Part shown: positions 27,801-34,789 of the stretch, one piece after another
Layout: every line of letters begins with the position of its first letter
Position numbering within the stretch: the stretch's first letter is position 1
From: an uncultured Lachnospiraceae bacterium
GTDB lineage: Bacteria; Bacillota; Clostridia; Lachnospirales; Lachnospiraceae
DNA: 61,345 nucleotides
NCBI GenBank assembly: GCA_947625875.1
Contig: CANQQG010000005.1
Coordinates: 1 to 61,345, forward strand
Direction: 5' to 3'
Made by a program: the position numbers and the translations under genes
The notes under the pieces: generated by a model
The model's database searches: none
Told to the model about the DNA's origin: nothing
The model's input: only the letters and a program-made list of their open reading frames with translations

Positions 27801-28637
27801 AAAACGGATACGGTTTATATATGCAGGCATAAGGTCGCAAAACCGACCGTATTTATTCCGGTATTTCCGGGGACGAACTGTGAATACGATTCGGCGCGGG
27901 CGTTTATGCGGGCGGGCGCAGATGTTCTGGTAAAGGTGTTTAAAAATCTTGAGGGCGCGGATATCCGCGATTCGGTGGACGAATTTGCGGCGGCGATCCA
28001 AAAATCGCAGATCATCATGTTCCCGGGCGGGTTTTCCGCGGGCGATGAACCGGAAGGCTCCGCGAAGTTTTTTGCAAACGCGTTCCGCAATGAAAAGCTG
28101 AAAGAAGCCGTCATGCGGCTCTTAAAGGAGCGCGACGGGCTTGCGCTCGGCATCTGCAACGGCTTCCAGGCGCTTGTGAAACTGGGCCTTGTGCCGTACG
28201 GCGAGATCACAGAGCAGAAGGCGGATTCGCCGACGCTGACGTATAATACGATCGGGCGGCATATTTCAAAGATGGTTTACACGAAAGTCGTTACGAATAA
28301 AAGCCCGTGGCTTGCGCAGGCAGAGCCGGGCGGCGTTTACACAAACCCGGCGTCTCACGGCGAGGGCCGCTTTGTGGCGACCGGAGAATGGCTCGACCGG
28401 CTGTTTGCGAACGGGCAGGTGGCGACGCAGTACGTCAATGAGGACGGCAGCCCGACGATGGACGAAGAATGGAACGTCAACGGCTCCTATATGGCGATTG
28501 AGGGCATAACCAGCCCGGACGGGCGCGTGCTTGGCAAGATGGCGCATTCCGAGCGGCGCGGGGACGGGGTGGCCGTCAATATCTATGGAGAGCAGGATAT
28601 GAAGCTGTTTGAGTCCGGCGTGGCGTATTTCCAATAG
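24834..28637 (+). CDS. purL: Phosphoribosylformylglycinamidine synthase, single chain
   Basis: Fourth step of purine synthesis: converts FGAR plus glutamine and ATP to FGAM. The 1267-residue chain fuses a PurS-like N-terminus, the ATP-grasp-like synthase (TYWSDHCRHTTFSTEL, FKNETHNHPTEIEPFGGAAT) and a C-terminal glutamine amidotransferase with the catalytic Cys in ALGICNGFQ, plus FPGGFSAGDEPEGSA and the His/Glu in NPASHGEGRF. This long form occurs in Proteobacteria and in many Clostridia. The start follows GGGAGGAAAAC. No other pur genes are in the window, so it appears as an isolated copy. Confidence 0.96.
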   Translation: MGNVRRVYAEKKPDFAVAAKALSHEIRHYLGIAGVTGVRELIRYDVENISDEVFEKAKITVFSEPPVDDLYEETFDAGDGKAFSVEFLPGQFDQRADSAEQCVRLLNDAETPAIRTAVTYVIYGDVSDAEMEMIKKHCINPVDSRETGSEKPQTLMQQFDEPADVAVFDGFTDMEEPALAELYDSLNLAMTFQDFLHIRNYFQSEEKRNPTMTEIRVLDTYWSDHCRHTTFSTELTDVTFGEGYYKKPLEETYQDYLATFQNLYEGRSDKFVCLMDLALMAMKRLKKEGKLQDQEASDEINACSIVVPVEIDGKTEEWLVNFKNETHNHPTEIEPFGGAATCLGGAIRDPLSGRTYVYQAMRVTGAADPTRPVSETLEGKLPQKNLTRTAARGYSSYGNQIGLATGYVKEIYHPDYVAKRMEIGAVMGAAPRSAVRRLTSDPGDRIVLLGGRTGRDGCGGATGSSKAHTTKSIDTCGAEVQKGNAPTERKLQRLFRRPEVSHIIKKCNDFGAGGVSVAIGELADGLRVELDKVPKKYAGLDGTEIAISESQERMACVIAPQDVERFLAYAKEENLEAVVVAVVTEEPRLVLVWRGKEIVNISRAFLDTNGAHQETKVAVDIPSKEDNFFAKTELAQTAADLEKGDVRAAWLHTLSDLNVCSQKGLVEMFDGSIGAGSVFMPYGGRYQLTETQSMVAKLPVLEGKTDTVTMMAYGFDPYLSSWSPYHGAVYAVLESLSRIVASGGDYKKVRFTFQEYFRRMSEDPSRWSQPFAALLGAYAAQIGFGLPSIGGKDSMSGSFNDIDVPPTLVSFAVDVAKQQDIITPELKAAGNKLVVFGIETDAYDLPVYRQAMALYDAVHRLIQKKAIVSAYALDGKGVAAAVSKMAFGNKLGVALDETIPAEKLFAPGFGSIVAEVPADMLPAVAEEMRAFTGKPVYAVIGNVEKDAAFTYGEVSISMADALSAWTGTLERVFPTIAVPGGEEVKTDVYKTDTVYICRHKVAKPTVFIPVFPGTNCEYDSARAFMRAGADVLVKVFKNLEGADIRDSVDEFAAAIQKSQIIMFPGGFSAGDEPEGSAKFFANAFRNEKLKEAVMRLLKERDGLALGICNGFQALVKLGLVPYGEITEQKADSPTLTYNTIGRHISKMVYTKVVTNKSPWLAQAEPGGVYTNPASHGEGRFVATGEWLDRLFANGQVATQYVNEDGSPTMDEEWNVNGSYMAIEGITSPDGRVLGKMAHSERRGDGVAVNIYGEQDMKLFESGVAYFQ

Positions 28638-28721
28638 GAGATTTTATATCCGCGCCCGTGCATATTGGATAAGTTTTCCTGATATAATAGATAATAAACA
28701 GGAATTGCCGGGCGCAAAAAT

Positions 28722-29168
28722 ATGAAAATAAATCCGCATATCAAAAACAGCCGGCGGGAGCCGTCTGTGCTTTTGATCAGCATTCTGTTTGCCGTTTTGC
28801 TCGCGCAGCTTACAGGGTGCGGGTTAGAGGAGCAAAAACCGCAGAAACTGAAGGATCTGGATTATACGATCGTGGAGGAGTCGGAAATCCCACAGAAGCT
28901 GATGGAGACGATTGAGGAGAGAAAGGAAGGCGAATTTAAGGCCTCTTTTGAAAATGAGGACGGCCTGTATCTGGTCCATGGTTACGGGGAACAGGAGACA
29001 GGCGGGTACAGCATTGTGGTGCGCAATCTGTATCTGACGAAGCAGGCGCTATATTTTGATACGGAGCTGCTCGGGCCGGAGAACGGTTCAGACCCGCCGA
29101 AGAAGCCAAGTTATCCATATATAGTGGTAAAAACGGAAAAACAGGAACAAAATATAGTATTTGAATAG
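28722..29168 (+). CDS. PrcB-like lipoprotein
   Basis: 148-residue probable lipoprotein. Residues 18-30 are hydrophobic and end in the lipobox-like LTGC. The C-terminal part (YLVHGYGEQETGGYSIVV ... PSYPYIVVKT) resembles the PrcB C-terminal domain, first described in a Treponema protease complex and widespread in Firmicutes as a secreted module of unknown role. The N-terminus before the hydrophobic stretch is unusually long and basic. It lies between purL and veg without obvious functional link. Confidence 0.7.
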   Translation: MKINPHIKNSRREPSVLLISILFAVLLAQLTGCGLEEQKPQKLKDLDYTIVEESEIPQKLMETIEERKEGEFKASFENEDGLYLVHGYGEQETGGYSIVVRNLYLTKQALYFDTELLGPENGSDPPKKPSYPYIVVKTEKQEQNIVFE

Positions 29169-29177
29169 GGAAATGCA

Positions 29178-29206
29178 TTGACTTTTGCCTGACAGAGTGA
29201 TATACT
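29178..29206 (+). promoter_or_regulatory. Promoter of veg
   Basis: TTGACT (29178-29183), exactly 17 bases, TATACT (29201-29206), about 70 bases upstream of the start codon. Confidence 0.85.
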
Positions 29207-29274
29207 ACATCTTGTGTAGGCGCCAATATATGGCAGGCGCGCATAATAGATGCGATATGAGGAGGACAAAGGAT

Positions 29275-29517
29275 ATGCAGCGGTCAGATATAGAAAAGGT
29301 ACGTGCTTCGGTGCATCAGCAGTGTGGAAGCAAGGTGATGATTCAGCTTGACAGGGGCAGAAATAAGGTAGATATCCAGAGTGGCGTCATTCAGGGAGCT
29401 TATCCGAGCGTGTTCACGATTCTGGTAGATGATAAGGATGAAAAAAATCCGCCGCAATTGCTGTCTTTTAGTTATTCCGATATTATTACGAGAGATATCC
29501 GGATGAAATTGTGTTAA
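29275..29517 (+). CDS. veg: Veg family protein
   Basis: 80-residue basic protein of the Veg family, abundant in growing Firmicutes; in Bacillus subtilis Veg promotes biofilm matrix gene expression. The sequence starts MQRSDIEKVRASVHQQCGSK and contains LDRGRNKVDIQSGVIQGAYPS and SFSYSDIITRDIRM, which define the family. GAGGAGGACAAAGG precedes the ATG. Strong vegetative promoter upstream, and a hairpin terminator downstream that doubles as the leader of the next gene. Confidence 0.92.
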   Translation: MQRSDIEKVRASVHQQCGSKVMIQLDRGRNKVDIQSGVIQGAYPSVFTILVDDKDEKNPPQLLSFSYSDIITRDIRMKLC

Positions 29518-29533
29518 TATAAGATTCATTCAT

Positions 29534-29593
29534 AAAATCCTTCAGCCATGAATAGTATGTTTAGAAAGAATATGCAGGGCTGGAGGATTTTTT
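29534..29593 (+). terminator. veg terminator overlapping the next gene's ribosome site
   Basis: AAAATCCTTCAGCC (29534-29547) pairs along 14 positions (one G-T wobble) with the arm at 29578-29591, followed by a T6 run (29588-29593). The 3' arm contains the GGAGG that serves the SPOCS-LysM gene, so the same hairpin would both end veg transcription and hide that ribosome site in any read-through message. Confidence 0.8.
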
Positions 29594-31154
29594 GTTGGAA
29601 TTTATAAAAAAACAGTTGCAGACAGATCAGGAAAAGGGACGGGCGTCCTTGCAGATGACCGTGGAGAACGATTACAACCTGCCGGATTATAAAGCGGATA
29701 TGATCAGGCTGGTCGACCGGCAGGGAGCTGTGCGCATGGGCGAGATCCATGCGGGGCCTGACCAGATACTCATTAACGGGACGCTGCAGTTTCAGGTTTT
29801 GTATAAATGTACGGAGGAAGGGGGCATCTGTAGTTTAAAGGGCGAGATCCCGTTTGCGGAAACGATACATATGGACGGTGTGCTGGAAACGGATGAACTG
29901 ATCGTGCGGGGGACGCCGGAGGATCTGAGCGTCAGCATGATCAATTCCAGAAAGCTGAATGTGCGCGCGCTGATCGGGATTTCGGCGGCGGATATGCGGG
30001 AACAGCAGGTAAGCCTTCCGTCAGGGTTTGAGGAGGACGATGTGCAGACGCTTTACGGGCATAAACGCATCCTGCAGCTGGTTTTGCAGAAAAAAGATAT
30101 CTGCAGGATACACAGCGAGATCCTGCTGCCGTCCAACCGCCCGAATATCCGTGAGCTGCTCTGGCAGAGCGTACAGCTGCGGGGGCTGGACAGCCGTATC
30201 CGCGAGGGAGAGATCGAGCTGACCGGCGAGCTGCTGGTCAATATCCTGTACACGGGTGAAGAAGATGAAAAACAGATCCAGTGTATGGAAACAACGGTCG
30301 CACTGCATGAAAAGCTGCCGTGCAGCGCGTGTGAAGCGGATATGCTGTTTAAGCTCGACCTGCTGCAGGCGCAGATCGAAGTGACCCCGCAGGAAGACGA
30401 GGACGGTGAATCGCGGCTGCTTCTGCTTGAGGGAACGCTTGATTTTTATCTGCGCGTATGGAGTGAGGAAGAGTACCGGATTCTGGAGGACGCGTATTCG
30501 CTGCGCGATAAGATCCAGATCACGCGCGAACCGGTGGATCTGCAGGGACTGCTGGTGAAGAATGATTCAAAGTTTAAGGTGGCGGACCAGATCGCGCTTG
30601 AAAACCAGCAGACGGAGATCCTGCAGCTCTGCGCGAGCGTGGGGGAAGTGTTCATAGAGGACAGCCATATGGTATCGGGCGGAATTGAAGCGGAAGGAAT
30701 TTTAAAGGTGCGGATGCTTTATATTGCCGCAAGCGATGATATGCCGGTCGGCATTGCGGAGGGCATCGTCCCGTTTACGCGGCAGATCGAAGCGGAGGGC
30801 ATACAGCCTTCGGACAGGTACGAGCTTTCAGCCGAGCTTGACCAGCTTACGGTCATAATGGCGGACAATACGCAGGCGGATATCAAAGCGGTGATCGGGC
30901 TGGATGCGATCGTGTTCCAGAACCGGCATATGGATCTGATCGACACGATGGCGCGTGTGCCGGAAGATATGGAAACGTATGAAAACCAGCCGGGCGTGGC
31001 GGGATATATCGTAAAGGAGGGCGACCGCCTGTGGGATATCGCAAAAGAAAACCATACGACAGTCGCGGATATCATGCAGATGAACCAGTTGAGCGCAGAG
31101 ACGGTGAGCCGCGGGGATAAACTGCTGATCGTCAGGCAGTTTGGGCAGGGCTGA
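29592..31154 (+). CDS. DUF3794/SPOCS and LysM-domain protein
   Basis: 520-residue protein. Most of the chain consists of SPOCS (DUF3794) repeats, seen as alternating stretches such as DYNLPDYKADMIRL, GEIHAGPDQILINGTLQFQVLY and EGEIELTGELLVNILY, a module of spore-coat and envelope assembly proteins. The last 45 residues are a LysM domain (GYIVKEGDRLWDIAKENHTT) that binds peptidoglycan. It has no signal peptide, consistent with a spore-associated protein made in the mother cell. The start is TTG at 29592 or 29595, directly after GGAGG within the upstream hairpin. Sporulation role is inferred from domains. Confidence 0.85.
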   Translation: MLEFIKKQLQTDQEKGRASLQMTVENDYNLPDYKADMIRLVDRQGAVRMGEIHAGPDQILINGTLQFQVLYKCTEEGGICSLKGEIPFAETIHMDGVLETDELIVRGTPEDLSVSMINSRKLNVRALIGISAADMREQQVSLPSGFEEDDVQTLYGHKRILQLVLQKKDICRIHSEILLPSNRPNIRELLWQSVQLRGLDSRIREGEIELTGELLVNILYTGEEDEKQIQCMETTVALHEKLPCSACEADMLFKLDLLQAQIEVTPQEDEDGESRLLLLEGTLDFYLRVWSEEEYRILEDAYSLRDKIQITREPVDLQGLLVKNDSKFKVADQIALENQQTEILQLCASVGEVFIEDSHMVSGGIEAEGILKVRMLYIAASDDMPVGIAEGIVPFTRQIEAEGIQPSDRYELSAELDQLTVIMADNTQADIKAVIGLDAIVFQNRHMDLIDTMARVPEDMETYENQPGVAGYIVKEGDRLWDIAKENHTTVADIMQMNQLSAETVSRGDKLLIVRQFGQG

Positions 31155-31219
31155 CGCAGCTTTGGAAATCTTTTTATTACGGACGCCAAAAGAGCGAAAA
31201 TGAACAAAAGGAGAAAAAA

Positions 31220-32734
31220 ATGAACAGGAGTAGAAAAACAGGAAAAATCAGGAGAGTCACCGCAGGGCTGCTTAGCGCGGCATTATCTGTCACATTACTG
31301 GCAGGGGCGCCGTCTTATGCGTATGGCAGCAGTTTTGCAATCAGGGAGAGCGCAGCAAAAAAGGCGGCAAAAGTATTGGAAACAGATGTGGAGACTGCTT
31401 CTGAGGGGTGTACCATGCTGGGGGTATATGGTTCTTATTACAGTCAGGCGCAGGAGGCGTTAGACAGGCTCAATGAAATACGCAAAGAAGCCTGTGACGC
31501 CGGAAATGTGCCGGATCCGCGAGAACCGTCCCGCGTATTGCAGCCGGGAGACTATGTCCCTGTACAGTGGTCTGCGGACCTGGAGAGCATTGCGAGGATC
31601 CGGGCAATGGAGGGCGGACTGGCCCGCTCTCTTTTTACATCCGGGCACAATCGCCTGAATGGGAAAGAAATCTGGTCGGTTCAATATAATGGCGTGCGTT
31701 CTTATGCGGAAGATCTGGCATATAATTGGGAAACAAGCATGGTCAGTGGGATGAATCAGTGGTATGAAGAAAAAGAGGACTGGGTAAACCGGAACGCGGG
31801 GGCTGTGACGGGACATTATACCAGTATGATCAATCCCAAATACACCTATGTCGGTTTGGGAGATTTTTATACAGAGGCTGCAGAATATCCAAACACGCTT
31901 GCAGGGGCATTCTGTTCTGAACCAGGAGGACTGGATGGGACGATGCAGGATGCGCAGACAGACGTCATGCAGAAAATAGAGGTGCAAAATTCTTTTATCA
32001 GGGGATATTCCCTGAAAGGAAAAGATACGATCAAAGTCGGAGAGGCCGTTAATCTGGAGTTGAGGGTCGATGTGTCAAACGGTTTAGAGACACTCAGCCT
32101 GTGGCCGGTTGAGGCGGTGGAATATGTCTCCTCGGATGATTCTGTCGCGCAGATCACAGACGACGGCGTGGTAACAGGTAAGAACAGCGGGTCGGCGGTT
32201 ATCACTGCAAAGTCCGGTGGCGAAGAACGCGCCCGTATTTCTGTTACAGTGAAGCAGGAGGAGCGGAAGGCGCTTGAAAAGGGCGACAAGATTCAGGATA
32301 AGGCTTCAAAGGCTGTTTATGAGGTCACGAAGGCAGCGTCCGAAAGCGGAAAGGGCGGAACGGTCGCCTATAAAGCCCCTGCAGATAAAAAGGCGTCTTC
32401 TGTACAGATACCAAAGACGGTGACGCTGGACGGCGTGACATATAAAGTGACGTCTGTCGCGGCAAATGCATTTAAAAACAATCAGTCGCTGAAAAAGGTG
32501 ACGATTGGGGCGAATATAACATCGATTGGGAAAAATGCATTTTATAAATGCGGGAAATTAAAGACGATCACGGTCGGGACGACGAAGCTGACAACAAAGA
32601 CGGTGGGCGCGAACGCATTTAAAGGCGTATATGCAAAAGCAACCGTAAAGGTTCCGGCGAAGGCGTACAGCAGATATAAAAAGCTGCTGCCGTCGCGCGG
32701 CCTGGGCAGGCAGGCGAAGATTGTGAAACAGTGA
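31220..32734 (+). CDS. Secreted CAP-domain protein with Ig-like and leucine-rich-repeat modules
   Basis: 504-residue exported protein. A signal peptide occupies about residues 1-35 (basic start, LLSAALSVTLLAGAPSYAYG). Residues about 70-225 resemble a CAP/SCP domain (ALDRLNEIRKEACDAG, WSADLESIARIRAMEGG, GHYTSMINPKYTYVGLG). A bacterial Ig-like segment follows near 275-350 (SSDDSVAQITDDGVVTGKN). The C-terminus is BspA-like leucine-rich repeat (LDGVTYKVTSVAANAFKNN, ITSIGKNAFYKCGKLKTI). No sortase motif is seen; adhesion or envelope binding is suggested. A strong terminator follows at 32756. Confidence 0.82.
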   Translation: MNRSRKTGKIRRVTAGLLSAALSVTLLAGAPSYAYGSSFAIRESAAKKAAKVLETDVETASEGCTMLGVYGSYYSQAQEALDRLNEIRKEACDAGNVPDPREPSRVLQPGDYVPVQWSADLESIARIRAMEGGLARSLFTSGHNRLNGKEIWSVQYNGVRSYAEDLAYNWETSMVSGMNQWYEEKEDWVNRNAGAVTGHYTSMINPKYTYVGLGDFYTEAAEYPNTLAGAFCSEPGGLDGTMQDAQTDVMQKIEVQNSFIRGYSLKGKDTIKVGEAVNLELRVDVSNGLETLSLWPVEAVEYVSSDDSVAQITDDGVVTGKNSGSAVITAKSGGEERARISVTVKQEERKALEKGDKIQDKASKAVYEVTKAASESGKGGTVAYKAPADKKASSVQIPKTVTLDGVTYKVTSVAANAFKNNQSLKKVTIGANITSIGKNAFYKCGKLKTITVGTTKLTTKTVGANAFKGVYAKATVKVPAKAYSRYKKLLPSRGLGRQAKIVKQ

Positions 32735-32755
32735 TGGATTGGTGATGATAATGGC

Positions 32756-32804
32756 AAACCGCCGCAGGGAACGTTTGGAAAATGTTTCCTGCGGCGGTTT
32801 TTTT
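32756..32804 (+). terminator. Strong terminator after the CAP-domain gene
   Basis: AAACCGCCGCAGG pairs with CCTGCGGCGGTTT around a mostly paired centre (ACGTTT/AATGTT), followed by T7. Confidence 0.93.
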
Positions 32805-32894
32805 GCCTGCCGACAGCCGGGTTATCTCTCGTTAGGTGGCGAGGGGTGTGAAGTCGTTTTGATTTTGCATACGCAGATAACGAAAAGTCCGATT

Positions 32895-32920
32895 TCGTAA
32901 CGATTTGGGTAACGTTACGA
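32895..32920. repeat. Inverted repeat upstream of the HTH/RhuM island
   Basis: TCGTAACG (32895-32902) and CGTTACGA (32913-32920) are perfect complements 10 bases apart, and GTAACGTTAC (32909-32918) is itself a palindrome. It lies about 55 bases before the -35 at 32975: an operator or a recombination-site remnant. Confidence 0.5.
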
Positions 32921-32974
32921 GGGTGTGCATTGATTAAAAATGATAAGAAACAACAATAAATAATAGAAAACCTA

Positions 32975-33003
32975 TTGAAAAGCACGCCGATGTCTGCTAT
33001 AAC
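32975..33003 (+). promoter_or_regulatory. Promoter of the HTH/RhuM island
   Basis: TTGAAA (32975-32980), 17-base spacer, TATAAC (32998-33003), 43 bases before the start codon at 33046. Confidence 0.7.
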
Positions 33004-33045
33004 AGATAATGACTTACTGTAAGAAATTCGTTCGGAGGTGCAAAG

Positions 33046-33240
33046 ATGGCAGATGTTGCTAACGATAAATGGATAAACATTGACGAAGCCGCAGAATATC
33101 TGGGGGTCAAGCCAGGAACCATTCGTGATTGGATCAGAAAAGACAAAGGCATTCCTGCTTACAAGATAGGAAAGCAATGGAAATTCAAATGCTCCGAATT
33201 AGACGAGTGGGTCGCGAGCGGAAAAAGCGCAATGGAATGA
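33046..33240 (+). CDS. Excisionase-type helix-turn-helix protein
   Basis: 64-residue MerR/excisionase-like DNA-binding protein: WINIDEAAEYLGVKPGTIRDWIRKD followed by IPAYKIGKQWKFKCSELDEWV, the standard wing-and-helix pattern. Such tiny proteins often open type I restriction-modification or mobile operons in Clostridia. A TTCGGAGGTG ribosome site precedes the ATG. Base composition falls here compared with its neighbours, suggesting acquisition by transfer. Target DNA is unknown; the inverted repeat at 32895 is a candidate. Confidence 0.85.
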   Translation: MADVANDKWINIDEAAEYLGVKPGTIRDWIRKDKGIPAYKIGKQWKFKCSELDEWVASGKSAME

Positions 33241-33294
33241 AGGACGCTATGTCCACAACAATGAGTAAGACAAGAATGGAGATAAAAGAGGGTT

Positions 33295-34326
33295 ATGGTT
33301 GACGAAAAAAAGAATCCGATGGACGCAGGCCAGGGTGAGATTGTCATATATCAGTCTGAGAACGGTGACACAAGAATCGATGTTCGATTTGTGGATGAGA
33401 CAGTCTGGCTTACGCAGCAGCAAATGGCGGAACTCTTCCAATCCTCCCGTACTAATATCGTAGAGCATATACAGCACATATACGAAGAGGGTGAATTGGA
33501 CGAGAGTTCAACCTGTCGGAAATTCCGACAGGTTCGTACCGAAGGCAGCAGACAGGTTTCAAGAGAAATTCCATATTACAATTTGGACATGATCATTTCT
33601 CTCGGATATCGTGTGAAGTCTATGATTGCAACCCATTTCCGTCGTTGGGCAACCGAACGGTTAAAGGAATATATGATCAAAGGCTTTGCGATGGATGATG
33701 AACGACTGAAGAATCTCGGCGGCGGAAATTATTGGCGTGAGCTGTTAGACCGTATTCGGGATATTCGCTCGTCCGAAAAAGTAATGTACCGACAGGTACT
33801 TGATTTATATGCTACAAGCGTAGACTATGATCCGAAAAGCGCGGAGTCTGTCGCCTTTTTTAAAATGGTGCAAAACAAGCTGCACTATGCGGCACATGGT
33901 CATACGGCTGCCGAAATAATATATGAACGTGCTGATGCAAATAAACCATTTATGGGGCTGACAACTTTTTCGGGAGATTTTCCCACAGCAAAGGATATTG
34001 GCATTGCTAAGAATTATCTGACGGAAGACGAGTTGAAGATACTGAATGGCCTCGTTTCCGGATATTTCGATTTTGCGGAGGTGCAGGCGCTTCGCCATAA
34101 CCCCATGTACATGAGTGATTATGTGAAACATCTGGACAAAATATTGAGTTCTACCGGTGAAGCGCTTTTGGAGGATGCAGGAACAGTGAGCCATGCACAG
34201 GCTCTTGAAAAAGCGAAGCAGGAATATCAAAAATATCAGGTACAGACACTTTCGCCTGTTGAAGAAGCCTATCTGCAGACGATAAAAGATGTGGAAAAAA
34301 CCGCGTGTAAAAAAGCGAAAGAGTAA
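33295..34326 (+). CDS. RhuM family protein
   Basis: 343-residue member of the RhuM family, first noted on a Salmonella pathogenicity island and common beside restriction-modification genes. Typical stretches are EIVIYQSENGDTRIDVRFVDETVWLTQQQMAELFQSSRTNIVEHI and YYNLDMIISLGYRVKS, with a winged-helix-like N-terminus; only short parts are quoted here. The C-terminal half (GLTTFSGDFPTAKDIGIAKNYL, NGLVSGYFDFAEVQAL) is also family-typical. Molecular function is not established. No intact hsd genes are next to it, but remnants follow directly. Confidence 0.87.
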   Translation: MVDEKKNPMDAGQGEIVIYQSENGDTRIDVRFVDETVWLTQQQMAELFQSSRTNIVEHIQHIYEEGELDESSTCRKFRQVRTEGSRQVSREIPYYNLDMIISLGYRVKSMIATHFRRWATERLKEYMIKGFAMDDERLKNLGGGNYWRELLDRIRDIRSSEKVMYRQVLDLYATSVDYDPKSAESVAFFKMVQNKLHYAAHGHTAAEIIYERADANKPFMGLTTFSGDFPTAKDIGIAKNYLTEDELKILNGLVSGYFDFAEVQALRHNPMYMSDYVKHLDKILSSTGEALLEDAGTVSHAQALEKAKQEYQKYQVQTLSPVEEAYLQTIKDVEKTACKKAKE

Positions 34327-34347
34327 GAGGTGTTATGAAGGCAACAG

Positions 34348-34449
34348 ATGCCTGTCAAGGAGGAACTGCTGGAGGCAAATCTCAAAAAGCGCGGATATAT
34401 CGATGATCAGATCAAGATTGCAATCAGCGAACTTGTGGATAATCTATGA
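34348..34449 (+). pseudogene. Short remnant ORF after RhuM
   Basis: 33 codons starting MPVKEELLEANLKKRGY and ending ELVDNL, then a stop. It looks like the amino-terminal piece of a longer protein cut off by a frameshift, since the next frame continues as IYDIDAKIEG without a start of its own. An N-terminal fragment of a restriction subunit is one guess from context, but the family is not confirmed. Confidence 0.4.
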
Positions 34450-34735
34450 CATTGACGCGAAGATAGAAGGATATTTTTTCTTAGATCCTGCGGATATAGA
34501 GGCGTTTAATAAAGTATTGTATGAATCAGCGCATACGGCGAAAGGTAAAAGGCAGATGACGTTTTATTTGCAAAAGGCAAAACGTGTGATAGATGGCGTT
34601 TTGAAAATTTTAGAAAGCAGCCTGATTGAGTTATCAAAATACCGATTGCGGGAAAATGCAGATTATAAGGATTTTGAAATTATTTCCAGTGATATGATAA
34701 AACCATATCTGGACGAGAAGTGGAAATGTGAGTAA
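34437..34735 (+). pseudogene. Frame-shifted or start-less ORF, unknown family
   Basis: Open stretch of about 98 codons (IYDIDAKIEGYFFLDPADIE ... YLDEKWKCE) in a different frame from the preceding fragment. It has no ribosome site, and the only Met codons far upstream read through other sequence. It has a composition similar to RhuM rather than to the flanking GC-rich genes. Either the second half of a broken gene or a small protein started at a rare codon. No family recognised. Confidence 0.4.
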
Positions 34736-34789
34736 CCGGCACATTCCCATATGATAGTGGAAACAGCAAAATAGTAAGGGAGACAGAAC

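Noticed and set aside
28652-28715. GCGCCCG and CGGGCGC about 50 bases apart before the PrcB-like gene
   Set aside because: Short arms with a large AT-rich loop in a GC-rich genome; likely chance.
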